Assembly (NCBI GenBank): GCA_011947345.1
Contig: JAAVTG010000248.1
Coordinates: 124,001 to 188,000, forward strand
Length of the DNA: 64,000 nt
Direction of reading: 5' to 3'
From: Phytophthora quininea
Lineage: Eukaryota; Oomycota; Peronosporomycetes; Peronosporales; Peronosporaceae
Under the pieces are notes generated by a model that was not told the DNA's origin, ran no database searches, and worked only from the letters and a program-made list of their open reading frames with translations. The stretch's first letter is position 1, and each line of letters starts with the position of its first letter. Positions 33,250 to 44,879 of this stretch are shown here, piece by piece. Made by a program: the position numbers and the translations under genes.

Positions 33250-35670
33250 TTACCCAGGACATGCAACACGCTATTGATAAAAATAAACTTAAGCAGCGTG
33301 TGGCACCTGGCTTTGATGAAGTCTCAAAGGAGATGTGGATATACGCCCGATGTGATACGGACCGAATTCTTTAGCTGACCTCGCAAACATGGCGTGCATC
33401 ACCAAGTCTGAAGCACAAACAAATCGTTTTCTGTCTAAACGATCGAATATTGATCCCACCCTGGATAATTCGTTAGAACTACCGCCGTGGAGGCCAATAT
33501 CGATTTATGCCGCATTAGCCAACAGTGTCTACTTAGTTGTCAAAGAATACGTCAGCCCCGGCATACCGTGCAACACTTTTCGAACATGGGTTCCAGCGTG
33601 ACAGAACAGTGAATGACGCGGCCTCGTTGCTGACATTGCTGGCGGATAGAGTGCTGGATACACGTGAGCAACTATTTCTTCTCACAAAAGACTGTCTAAA
33701 ATGCTTCGATAGAGTACTATCATGGGTAATGGAACTAATCTACAGAGGTGCTGTAGTGCCAGACACTCAACGTAATTTAGTGATTGATCTGTTAGGGGCT
33801 GGAGAAATTTCGGTCCGTACCGCTTTCGGTTGGATACCAACAGGATCGCGAGAGTTCGGCCTAGGTCAAGGCTCGATTTATCCATACAGAACATTCAGCG
33901 CTACATGGACGTACTACAACGAAAACTGGAAAGGTGTCAATGCGATAGCAATTAGACACCACCGGACTGGCAATGTCATTGAACTGAGTAGCACTATGTT
34001 TGTGGATGATCAAACGGACATTATGACAACCTACGGAGGTATGATCGAGAGGGTTCATGTCACTACGGAAAACACGGTACTGGCGGCGTATTGGGGGCAG
34101 AAAAGTCATTCTTACTGCATATTGGGGGCCGAAATATACTGTACACTTTTCAACGGTATCACTGAATGATGGAGCTGGTGTCTCACAACCCGTGCGGGTG
34201 GTAGCCCCAGCAGAGGTTTCAAGCACCTGGGTATCCGCCAAGGAGGAGTCAATCAATGGGTATCCTCCATTAGTGATACCTGGACAAAACGGCTAGCGAA
34301 CTACGGGGAAAATCAAGCACACATTGTTAATCACATTTGGATTCCTCGGATTCTGTATCGACTCGTACTTGGTGGATGTATCACAGTAGCTAAGAGACTG
34401 GATAAGTTCATCAGACAGGTGGCGCGAGACGTTTTCAGGTTACCTCACTGGTTACCAGTCCATGTTTTCTGTGACCGTGAAAATGGAATTGATTTAAGTA
34501 ATTGCGAAAGCGATGTTAACATAGATCGAGCAAATCTGTTGCAACGAATTCTCATCTCCCCACTTCTCCGGTGTACCATGTACTCCTCGAAGCTATTGGA
34601 AATTATCAAGTCCGAATGGGAAGCCCACATAACCCATTTTGCGCTTCGATGGCCCCTCCACCGAAGGTTCAAACGTGGTTGGCACAAGTTCTTCGATATG
34701 TGTCGACGCAACATCCCCCACTGCAGTTAAGCATCGACTGAACCAATCCCCAGAAGTCCTATCACAACGAACGAATGATAGACCGCTATTGGAGATCAAC
34801 TCAATGCGCATGCGCAAGAATCTAATAGCGGTGAATTGGTACTCGACGTACAAACTACGATACGTTGGCGATATCTGCAAAGAGATGGGGACAGAAATCA
34901 TGACCAAGGCCGCTCTCCTGCGTCGAGATGGGGTAAGGCGCGGCTAGAACAGTTTGTGAGCTTATCGATGCTTGGAGAGCATCGCTATCAAGATTTGTTA
35001 TGGGCAACCTGAAAATCCGATGGGGTGTTTGCCGATTGCTCCAGCCGCAATCCCCTTCCAGAGACATATCAGCTGCGGCGAGTGGATTCTCGTAAGTCAT
35101 GAGTTTCGACTGCCCATAGCCGACCTCGATAACACACGAAATTGGATACTATGCCAGAGAATCACACCCCGCGAGCTGGGAATGATGAACAAAATTAAGA
35201 GGTGGCACCAACGGCAACCGGGAAGGATATATGGTACGAACGAACTCATCAGCGCGATTCATAGGAATTTCAAGATGTCTGCGTGCCGATCATTCCAATA
35301 TACTTACCGAGATTGCGGGGCAGAAGACAACGGGTTATTGTTGGACTATGACAACAGTAAACGGCCACACAGGTACTAATGACCTCGGAGCTTTTGAGAA
35401 GCCACAGCGCGTAGTTGTTTTCGTCGTGGCAGTGTGCTATTCACGGCTACCACGTGCCGTCAGATACGTGTTGCTCCGCCTGCCACAGATATCGCAATGC
35501 ACTGTGGTGTGGGCGCTGTCTTAATTGGCGCCATCCTCAATGCATCAGAGTGGGCTGCGGGGTTCAGGGCGGATGCACATCGGATGAGATTGGTGTTAAG
35601 TGCTTGCAATATCCGTGAAGAGTTCTGTGGACAATGGTGTGTGTGTGCAAGCTGGTGGTGGTAGCGTACT
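33250..35670 (+). mobile_element. Non-LTR (LINE-type) retrotransposon fragment with reverse transcriptase
   Basis: The reading frames, with several shifts, show reverse-transcriptase blocks in order: APGFDEVSKEMW, ELPPWRPISIYAALANSVYL, GFQRDRTVNDAASLL, LFLLTKDCLKCFDRV, REFGLGQGS and the active-site motif STMFVDDQTDIM (an FVDD box, near 34000). Past the polymerase, a thumb-like region (FKHLGIRQGGVNQW, IPRILYRLVLGGCITVAKRL) and a long C-terminal part follow. It ends near 35450-35600 with Cys/His spacing CCSACHRYRN, CGRCLNWRHPQC. An endonuclease domain was not found upstream, so the 5' end seems truncated. No poly-A tail or target duplication was identified. Confidence 0.75.
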
Positions 35671-35928
35671 GAATGCAGCAACCATCAGCGCCAGTGGAGG
35701 CTGGTCTATATGTGATGAAGATGGAACAGAAGTAATAGACCGTGTACCATCCCTTCTGGAAATCACTTCTCGCTAACACCGCTAGTCGCCAGCGAGACTA
35801 GAGTGCTCGGCGCTCGTTGACCTTGCAGTATCGCAGAAAGACGGGTACCAGCACCTCGTAGCCTTGTTGCAAGGGAACCGAAGAGTGGCCACGGCAGGTA
35901 AGGTAGAATAAAAGGTTTTCAGAGGAAG

Positions 35929-36027
35929 AATTTTTGGGGGTCAAGTTTGGGTCAGGTCAATTTAGAAAAAAGTTCAAATTTTAGTTTTCTCTGAAACTTG
36001 ATTCTAAAACTTGACCCAACTCGTGAC
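35929..36027. repeat. GGGTCAAGT-type terminal repeat block, left side
   Basis: TTTTTGGGGGTCAAGTTTGG starts the block and continues GTCAGGTC, with an inverted copy AAAACTTGACCCAACTCGTG inside it. The outer part matches, in opposite orientation, the block at 42505-42597. Together they look like the termini of one element, or subterminal transposase-binding repeats. Confidence 0.6.
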
Positions 36028-36514
36028 CTGGCCAACCTCTATTCTATGATATTGAATAAATTCTCATACTTCATTAAAGAAAAATCACTTCTTAGAGGAG
36101 GTTGTTTGCCGCATCAGTCGAGCAGTGATTCTACACTTCAACTTTAACTTTTGATTGAACTGGCTCGATTAACGTCAAAGCAAAACCGTTAGGAAATACC
36201 ATAAGTAAGTCAACCAATTGAAAAAAATCGCAGATATTGGTGCACTAAGTGCGGGTCAACGTTTCTAAACGCATGGCTCTGGTTCAAATCCCGTCGTGTC
36301 CTACTCTTCACGTAAGATTCGTCGCTAATCCATCCGCCGATGTCCGTTCCGTTCACCCATATGGTAATACGCATTGCATTTGGGCTAACCCACTCAGTTG
36401 TCAGTGGGGCGATTCCCGCAGCCAATCTGTGCGTCCTAGACATAAATTTAGAATGCATTAGAAAATGGGCGCCCACCCGCAACGTTTTGAGTTTCAGAAT
36501 TGATTCCGCTCGCG

Positions 36515-37761
36515 ATGGACCTCTACGACTACTACTACATCGACGACGACGACGACGACGACGAGTCCACACCACTCGTACTGATGCTTATGTCGGCGGC
36601 AGAAGGCGAGGGCAGGAAGGGGAAGCGTTAGCGGGGGCAAAACTACTTAACACGAGCTGATCTGCACCTGGAACCGCGTAATGGGACAGGGTGGGAGGCG
36701 ATTTATGCCGCTGGGAACGACAAGGCGTTTATCCTGACAACAGGCTTCGACGTCAGCTGCTCCCACTACACCCTCGGTTACTTCGAAGCTGAGTAAGTAG
36801 TTTTGCTTGGCGGTGGTGGCTAATCAACGCCAATGCCTGTCGATTCCGTGAAGGTGGAACGTCACGCCAATTGCAAGAGTTGATGTTGCTGAGGACGGTA
36901 AATAAGGCCTGATCGTCGCTCACTGTCTCCTGCTGCAGACCTTGCTCTCGTCCTCCACTACATCGGCTCATCGATGCCGGAGTATGGGTTGCAGCAGATA
37001 TTTGACGTGACACCGACAGTGTGCAGCAGGTATCTCGCATTCTCAATGGATATTCTCCTGAAGATTTTCAGGACAATTCTTGAGGCAACGATACGATGGC
37101 CTGTTGCTGACTACGCCGAAATGATTCGACTACTCCACCCGCGTCTGCTCAGCGGATTTTGTTTTATGAATGGGGTGAATATTCCAGTCTCCGAGTCAAA
37201 CATCGACAATATTCAAAACTCATACTACAACAACTGGACTTGCCAGCAGTACTGCTCAAATGTTTTGGCGTTTGCCCCGGATGGGTGCTTGATCTTGTGC
37301 AGCGTCAACAGACCGTGAAGTTGGCACGATGCCGCAATGGCATGTTCGTTCTACCAGAAGCTTTTACACCGAACACCGGACGCCATAACCGACACTGCGT
37401 TTCCGCGGAGCCGCCAGAGTATTGAAAACATAATAAGGGCCCCGTTAAAAAGCACATCAGTTCGGCCACGTCAGTTGCAACGCCAAGGGCGTATACGAGT
37501 ACCAGGAGCTGATGGCAGATAACACTGAACTCGTATGTGCACGGCAAGCTGCGAAATGGGGAATGCGATCCATTCAGGGTTCTTTCACCCCTAAAACTTC
37601 CACTTTCCGCCGACGATCATGGATATTGGCACAAATTGCTCATGTGCTGCTGTCGTCTCCATCAAGTACGCGCACGACGAGTTGGGATAAATCAAATCAA
37701 AACCGTGTACGAGAAAATATGGCGCGGTAGCGACCCCGAAAGCGCGATGGTCTACGAGTAG
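36515..37761 (+). pseudogene. Harbinger/PIF-type DDE transposase, decayed
   Basis: This matches DDE_Tnp_4-type nucleases of PIF/Harbinger elements. From the ATG at 36515 it starts MDLYDYYYIDDDDDDDES, where a (CGA)8 run encodes the Asp tract. After an in-frame TAG it continues NYLTRADLHLEPRNGTGWEA, HYIGSSMPEYGLQQIFDV and AFSMDILLKIFRTILEATIR. The catalytic block follows: FCFMNGVNIPVSESN, NSYYNNWTCQQYCSNV and LAFAPDGCLI. The first catalytic Asp (FxDG) is Asn here. The rest (DTAFPRSRQSIENII, ARQAAKWGMRSIQGSF, RRVGINQIKTVYEKIW) is spread over shifted frames to 37761. It is non-functional as it stands. Family assignment is confident; element ends are not defined. Confidence 0.8.
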
Positions 37762-37908
37762 TTTGCCCGGATGATGTTCTGCGATATTGAAGCAAGGGAT
37801 CGGGTAGCGCGATACTACCGCGTCGGTGAAGCTATCGTTAACGATGATTAACTCAGCGCTACTCGGAAAATAAAATAAAATGCCGTACCAAAGGCACTGC
37901 TGTCTTGA

Positions 37909-39576
37909 TTAATTGCCTGGAATCCCTCGGCCTGGGTTGAGAAGCAGCTCAAAACCCGCGTTCTTGTGTTCCAGATCTCGCGTTATGTTTCGCTCGTCTT
38001 CCAGCTTCTCTTTCAAAATTTCCATCTTGTCCTTCACCTCGGTGCGGCGATTTTTGTATTTCGCCACGGCCACTTCATGTTGGCTCTCCAGGCGATCTTT
38101 CTGCTGGGCGAAAAGGGCCATATTTTGCTCGTTACGCTGCTCCAAACGCTCGATCTTTGCGGTAAGACCCGACAAGTCGTCTCTATTGATCCGGCGGAGC
38201 TCATTTTGCGCTTCCAGTTGATGCAAAAGGAAACGCTCCGATCCTGCTTGTTCGCGAGCCACCCCTTGGGCTTTGGGATGATCACTCACAGTTACCGCAA
38301 GACTTCTCCCCAAACCGAGATCGTTTTTTTTTATTTTTTGTTCAGCAGCTTCACGACCAGCAGTGTTGGGTAGGGAACGACGTCGATTTGGCTCAGACGA
38401 TCTTGACACGCCACCACGAGGGCGTGTTTCAGCTGATACACCACGTGTCCGCGACACCATTTCGCGAGCTCCTTGGGTTGGGAGGACATCACGGCGAAGT
38501 GGAACAGCAGCAGTTTTACTCGGACGCGAATTTGAAAAGGACTCATGGCTTCGACGGGTAGTTGTAGTCGAGACTCCACGCAAATTTGTCGTGGTTATGC
38601 CTTCAACCGCTCGAGTATTTGTCCGTCACTATCCGCTTGAGGAGCAACTCTACTTTGAATCGGAGATGACCTCGGGGTAAATCGCGCGATCGACGTCGCA
38701 CGGAAACATGTTCTTCCACTTGTTGCGGGTCTTGAGCCAAAATTTGGTAGGGAATTGAGCGTGTGATATAAGCCGCAGCATCATTCGGACGATAACTTTC
38801 TGTCGGCATGTTCATGTGCCGTTGGTACTGGTTGGACTGGCCGGGGTAGCTCGGAATGTCTCCTGCAGATCTGGGAACGCCCTCTGAAAGGCCTGCCAAC
38901 GCTGGTAGAGCAGTCTCGCGATCTCCAGACAGAGTTCCTCTAAATGAAGACCGCTGAATGCTTTGAAGTGCTGGGACTGACCACCGCCACTCGCATCTCG
39001 GCCGGATCGATGTATATGCTGCGGTGAACAGGACCCGGTGGCGTTCCTTCGTCTGTCGAAAGTGAGTACGTCTGTTCATGTTGACTCTGAGAGGCTGAGG
39101 CGCCGCCATCACTTCTGGCTTCCTCGTCGTCTTGCTGTTCTGACGAACCCTCGGCTTGTGTGCTTTTCACCTCCATCTTGTGATAGTCTGCCACTTCCAC
39201 CTTGGTCAATTTGTTCATCTTGACTTGGCTCATCGTCATCACCTTCAGAGTCGTCTGCACCGTCGTCGACGTCTCCTTCCATGTGCATATCCCTCATGAT
39301 TTGTTGCTGGATCTCACGGGCACATCATACTGCTGGTGGTTGATTGTGATCTCCGGTCAGTTTCTTGTAGTTTAGTAGCAGCTGGAACTTTCGCTTGATT
39401 GACAGCACATCTCACACAGACCGTCCGTTTTGGCTAGCGTACGTGCTGTACTCATCGAGAGCTCTTTACCACTCGTTTGGTCCCGCTGGACGAGAGTCAT
39501 CGATGATATCTAGCAGCTTTGTGACGTCTATGGTCGAGTAGTTCTCCACACCGCGAACTCGTCCGCGTCGCGGCAT
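37909..39576 (-). pseudogene. DUF6818/SANT-like DNA-binding protein with coiled-coil tail, decayed
   Basis: The start MPRRGRVRGVENYSTIDVTK, then LLDIIDDSRPAGPNEW, resembles the SANT-like DUF6818 domain that is abundant in oomycete genomes. The domain continues ALDEYSTYASQNGRSV and KRKFQLLLNYKKLTGD after in-frame TAA, TGA and TGA codons, each one C-to-T change from CAA, CGA and CGA. A low-complexity acidic section (DDGADDSEGDDDEPSQDEQI) and a Gln/Arg-rich middle follow. The C-terminal coiled coil is intact (AKIERLEQRNEQNMALFAQQ, DKMEILKEKLEDERNITRDL). Such genes are often multicopy and travel with transposons; it lies between a Harbinger and a MULE transposase. Probable role in DNA binding before decay. 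Confidence 0.65.
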
Positions 39577-39649
39577 GTTTCCACTCTCTTTAAAGTGCTT
39601 CGTGCGCGTCGAGAATGCGGAACGCGCTTTGATGTCGAATGCGCACAAG

Positions 39650-40569
39650 AAATGTGTCCTAGATTTGATTTTATGTCTGGTAGGGGGGATCGGGGGTTCA
39701 TCAGTTTTTATATCTGTATCGCCTACGTGCCCCGGTTTTGCACATTTAATGGTTTTACTTTATGTCCAGGACGCACGGATCGGCTGCAGGAATCGCTCCA
39801 GTGGTGACAGGGCCAAGGTCAGGTTTTCAACATTTTATTATTCTTAGTATTTTACAGCACTATAATTTTGCTGTTTGTACCCTGTTGGGGAGGATCTGGA
39901 ATGTATCGGATACAAGAAAGTACATATCATGTACAATTACCAACGTCAAAACCTTACTCCCGTATCCCTCTATTGCCACATCGTTCTCATGTAGCTCACT
40001 TATGCACTAATCAACTAAGTTTTCAGCTTGATTTTTTATTATTAGGTCTCAAACACTCAAAAGCCCCCGGCATAAAACTAAGACCTAACTATTAGGTGGT
40101 TTCAAAATCCCCCAAATCCGCATTTGAAATACGCGCGTATTTCGTAGTGTGGTACAAGCCAAACTCAGCGTGGTACTTCGTAAAGACACGCCGCGGTACC
40201 TCCACGAAATCCGTCGCTGCTTCTCAGGGCACCAAAAGCAGCAACACGCTGCATGCAATCTTGTCGCTGCTTGCGGCTACCATGTATAGCCCAGGGGTAA
40301 TCAACTTAACATGTCCGGTTGGGAGTATGTACTGTCATACAAAGAAGATTACGAAATACGTGCCAATTGTTGAAAATCTTATTCATTTAGGGACATTTAA
40401 GGGGGTAGAAGACAAAACACGATTTTAGCCGTGGCGGGCTTTGAAATCAGAGTGGTAACGGCACCAAATACGCACGGATTTGAGGAAATCCGCCGAGATC
40501 AAATCAACTGCGAAAACCTCGATTTTGAAACCCCTATTGTCTTTAAATGAAATGGTGCGTACAAACCGT
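39650..40569. other. Non-coding stretch with a small imperfect inverted repeat
   Basis: No gene is recognised. GGTTTCAAAATC near 40100 and GATTTTGAAACC near 40529 are inverted relative to each other, with further matching pieces (AAATCCG, GCGTATTT) inside. This suggests a 450-bp MITE-like relic. The right part may also be 3' flank of the MULE on the minus strand. Confidence 0.35.
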
Positions 40570-42216
40570 CTAATACGCAGGCGATTGCGATTCGTCCGAC
40601 GAGGCAAATGACTCAGTGGACGCCACCACGGACGAATTATCGGAGTCGGAAAATCTTCCTGGTGCTGACTGTGAGTCTTCGTGGGTGGGTGCTCGAACAA
40701 TTCGGTTGGAAATACCGTCCAACAGCTGTGCATTCTGCCGTCTCTGCTTTTCGATTACCCCGATAAATTAAGTGACGTTTGGATGAGGCACTGCAAAAGC
40801 CTAATTTAGTGCCCGATCATAGCGCTCTAGAGGATTGTTGGTCCGATTCACAATGTCCTCTCGCAAGCCGTAGATATTCCACGACTCTGGCTTGAACTTC
40901 TTGATCCATGTGTTCATGAAATATTTCCAAAAGCGCTTCCACTTCTCCATCGAATATTGGATGCCAAGTTCTTCACAGTCGTTCTTGATCAAACTTTTCA
41001 CCTCGCGATGTCCTCTGTTCATAATCTCACTGCGACGAATTACTGTTAATTTGTCGAGACAACCTTCGGCCATAGCAACAGCATCTTCTTGGGGTGGTAT
41101 CCTCAAGTTTAGTTACTTTCGACGAAGCGCTTGCAAAAATTCGAGCCTCTGGAAACTGGTTCTTGGCGGTTTTTATCATAGCATACTCGAAGTCACATAC
41201 GATGTGCGCCGGTCTAAGCTTTCGACAGCAAGCCATGAACACAAAGTGTAGCAAATGTTCGTAAACTTGAGCCGTCTTGCTGGTGGTCAACACGTAAAAC
41301 ACCGGTAGATAGACATCTGAAATGGCGTCGTCCATCATTAAAATGAAGAGTTGGTAAAACTTAGTCGGCACACACTTGTACGTTGCGTCGATGAATAGAG
41401 AGCTTTGCGGCTGATTCATACGATCGACCAAGTGGGGGTGTCCCCAGCCAATAACGCGGTGCAACTCTTCGTCTTCGTAGTACGTAAGGTGAAACTGGAA
41501 AAACTTGAGATCCGGGCTATTTTTCACGTTGCACAAAGGTTCACTTTCATTTCGACTATAAATTCCTCGGCCGATGGGTTTCGCTTCTGTTCGATACAGC
41601 CGGCCTAAAACTTGCATTTCAGTCGCCCCATAAACCGATCACGGACAGTCAACCATACTTGTTTCGGCGGCATGGTCACGTTACGAAGTGCCAGCGTATC
41701 CGTGAAATCCAGCATCTGCTCTTTACAGTCGAAGGTCACCGGTGGAGGTCCTTACTCAGCAGGCTGATTACGATCAGGGTTGCATGCTGGTTTGTGAACT
41801 CCTTCCACCCAAGCAGCATTTGGAGTTATCGCTAGTTTAGCCCGACAACCGGTACGTCTGCGCACGCTGCAGTAATGACGCTCCGATAAACCGCTCCCCC
41901 AGTAATACGAGTAGCCATATCCGCGGTAGTAAACCGACTTCGTCGTGTCGTTGTGCACAACTTCGTCGGGAACGCCATGTTGACTTGTGCCTGGAACAGG
42001 GTCGTCATCATCACCAGCATCGTCTCCTGGTACTTGGATATTATCAGCGTCGCCTGGCTCATCGTCACCTGGCTCACCTTTTATGCATGTGGTTGTTGCA
42101 GTTGGACCGCGATACGAAGACCCTTCGAAGTCGAACGAAGCAGACTTGTAACTACTCGAATCGGACTAAGCGTCTTCTTCTGCTTAAAAGCCGTTGGATT
42201 CGGATTGGTCAGACAT
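40570..42216 (-). pseudogene. MULE (Mutator-like) transposase with FLYWCH-type zinc finger, decayed
   Basis: The ATG at 42216 begins MSDQSESNGF, followed by an acidic leader (DDAGDDDDPVPGTS) with two in-frame stops. A FLYWCH-like zinc finger follows (YYRGYGYSYYWGSG, HYCSVRRRTGCRAKL, GVHKPACN). The MULE catalytic domain is in a shifted frame: SLFIDATYKCVPTKFYQLFI, VCDFEYAMIKTAKNQFPEAR and, back in frame, NNPLERYDRALN. After two further stops at positions where Gln codons would fit, a Ser-rich tail ends at 40570. Length about 549 codons. Most stops are CAA or CAG read as TAA or TAG. It is flanked on the right by the GGGTCAAGT repeats at 42.5 kb. Confidence 0.75.
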
Positions 42217-42504
42217 GGAATCGTCGGGACGACATCGACATTGCAACGGGGTGGGTGCACCCGTCGCTAGCTCGGACCGGAGAGGAACGCAATACGAAGA
42301 CCGAGTCTGTGGTTTGAGGGGAAATTGACTCTGTGGCGTGGGCCACTAAATTAAAGCCGACACATGATTGGCTGACGTTAAATCTGTTACCCAATCAGCG
42401 GATGCCAACGCACCACAGCCTTGATGCGTGCCGTTATACCTATTTATGTATTTAGTGTGGATCTAAATGAATTTTACATAACTCTGCGATTGTTGATAGG
42501 GGTT

Positions 42505-42597
42505 GACCCAAACTTGACCAGAACTTGACTAAAAAAGACATCTTGACCCGACTTGACCCCAATAAAATGGACTTGACCCAAACTTGACCCCAAAAAC
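42505..42597. repeat. GGGTCAAGT-type terminal repeat block, right side
   Basis: At least five near-copies of ACTTGACCC occur in about 90 bp, ending ACTTGACCCAAACTTGACCC then CAAAAA. The last copy is the inverted counterpart of the block beginning at 35929. No target-site duplication could be matched between the two flanks. Confidence 0.6.
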
Positions 42598-42704
42598 GTT
42601 ACCTTCTCAGACTCCTCACTTCCAGCGACAACCCGTCGCTCTTCGTATACACGGCCAAAAGGTGTTCTTCTCGCCTTTTGGCCTTGCCGGTGGATTGATA
42701 TGCA

Positions 42705-43520
42705 CTACGATTCTGTAGACGTGCTCACCGACATGCACAATCCATCAAAATCAATACGCTCGGTGCTCGTCAATGTAATTTCAGTTAGCAAAGCATATAA
42801 TCTCCCAGCACAATAGCCCTGAAATGTAGAGCATGTTCTATACAAATTCATCACCTCCTGCATCCAACCTTCGCTGCCTTCAAAGTTCTTCGTGTGCCGG
42901 ATCTTATTGCGGTTACGCTCGAACAATGCGTGCACCTCTGCCCTCTCATAGTATGTACTCGTCCGCGTTTAAAAACCCTAGAATGCTTTGGATGGGCTTC
43001 GTTCTAACCATGCTCGCGCAAGGACAGCAACAGGAAGAAATAGCGTTGTTCCAGACTTATTGAATCATCGACAAATGTCGACATCTTGGCGAGAGTCTCA
43101 AGACACCATCACACTACCCCATCTCGACGCACGAGCAGCGTCTGAGTGAAGTGGTCCTTTGTCAACCGGTAGTTGATAGCCACTGGGTTCAGCTGTACCG
43201 TATGATGGAGCCAGAGCCGTAATATGTCGTCAGAAGCCCCGATGCTAGCTCCACGTCTTCTGCCAATGTCTTGGCAGGAGCTCCACAAATTACTGTATCA
43301 TCGTTTATCGGAGGCACCAAATCCAAATTGGACTTAACATCCAGCACAGAGCTCTTGGTGGCATCTTTATCACACTCGTAATCGCATGAAGACCTCGCGA
43401 TGCGCCATCCTCAGCTGCTGTGTGCCTTCCGTAAGAAGACGATCCACCTTCTGGTCGACGTCGCTATTGTTGCAATTGCTAGCTGTATTCTCGTCCCATG
43501 GCGAATTTTGGGCAGATGAG
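42705..43520 (-). pseudogene. Decayed member of an unidentified protein family
   Basis: Three frames on the minus strand give a coherent order: DVDQKVDRLLTEGTQQLRMA, DDTVICGAPAKTLAEDVELA, VQLNPVAINYRLTKDHFTQT, CLETLAKMSTFVDDSISLEQ, then FEGSEGWMQEVMNLYRTCST and FQGYCAGRLYALLTEI, stopping at 42705. There are at least three frameshifts and one or more stops. The style recalls expanded oomycete families such as Crinkler C-terminal domains, but I cannot confirm this and no signal peptide or translocation motif is present. It is not functional as written. Confidence 0.4.
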
Positions 43521-44879
43521 ATATGCAATTAAAGCCTTCGTCCGCGGGTCCAACAAAAGACGACGACAACTTCAGCGTTGAGAACAGTAACTCACGTTGT
43601 ACCTGACCTTCTACACAAATTCGCGCAGAGCTAGAAATGTTTGCGGCCAGTCTCTCATGTCTTTGAAGCTATCCTTCTTCCGTCGTTATCGACCTATGTA
43701 GATTGGGATCACACAGGTGAGCTTATTGCTGCTAAAGGTACCCAATGCGATCTTTAACAGAACTATCAACTCCAACGCGATCAGATCGCTGCACCGCATC
43801 TCAACACGAGCCATACCGCGACCAGTGCAGCAACAACCTCCATTTTGACTAGCTGTTCCCCGTCTCCGAGTCGAATGTTGTCGAAAAATAACAAGGTCTT
43901 TGTCGCTATCACAGTGTTAAAAGTAAGTTCTGAATGTTCAGAATCGCCCTCTGGAACAAAGTTACCGATGGTGCGGTACGGGTATACGATTGGATTCATC
44001 TCAGCCTGATAACAGGGTTCGCCGAAAAATGGAGATGATTAGATTGGGGTGGGGGATGGAGAATCATAAATTGTTGGAACATGTGCCAATCAACTTGCCT
44101 CGTCCTTTTCGACCGACTGCACTATGTGCCTACATCATGAAATAGTACGTTGACATTGCTACTTTATCCGGCCTGGCATCCATCACGATCCAGCATGTGG
44201 AGACTGCCGTCTTGACTTAGACTAGAGCGATGAGTGGCTCATCTTGGCAGCCTCGACATCGCCGTCATCATTGTTGCCGTCGTTGTCGCCGTATCCATCC
44301 GCCAGCCGCTGCGTCGCTACCGTCTACATTTCCATGACGAGCTTCGTCGCTGGCGTCGTTGTCGTCTTGGCGAACACTACCTCACTATCTTTGGCATCTT
44401 CGTCGCAGATTTTCTTCGTGGAGTCAAGCACCTTGGTTTCCTCCTCTCCGCGATATGCATGAGGCTGCATGGTTGCAACCGAGGAACGATTTGCGACGGG
44501 ATTGGCTGAGGTATCGGTATTGGAACGGCCATTGTCACGAGTGGAACGCTTTGCCATGCTTGAGCGAGTGAGATACAGATTTGCGCCAACGCCGTCCTCA
44601 GGACCCTGAGCCAAAAAATGAGTTGTCTCCATTCGTGGTATAAGCGCCCGATAAGCATTCGCCAGGTCACGTTTCGCGACTTCGGGCCCCGCTAGCCCCA
44701 CAATCTACACAGATTGCCTCAATACGTTTGCTGAAAAGCGACTTTCGCCAGGGAATTCCGTCGACTTCTCTATACCAACTTTCGCTACGCGGCGACGTGG
44801 TCGAAGCCAAAACAATCTTGGGTCTAGGCTGTATCTTACAATCCATACTCGGCCTCATAAGTGATGTCCAATCCCCTGG
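43521..44879. other. Decayed sequence next to the inverted duplication
   Basis: Short minus-strand frames at 43781-43999 and 44324-44701 have plausible composition (TLLFFDNIRLGDGEQLVKME) but no family I recognise. They may be upstream parts of the same remnant as 42.7-43.5 kb or unrelated debris. The stretch ends at the sharp junction at 44880. Confidence 0.4.

Noticed and set aside
36243..36302. tRNA-like B-box (GGTTCAAATCC) on the plus strand
   Set aside because: The T-stem pairs poorly and no 5' acceptor strand complementary to CGTGTCC is found about 70 bases upstream. At best a tRNA-derived relic.
36541..36564. (CGA)8 run as an independent microsatellite or triplet-repeat feature
   Set aside because: It encodes the Asp tract normally seen near the N-terminus of this Harbinger transposase type, so it is explained by the coding sequence.
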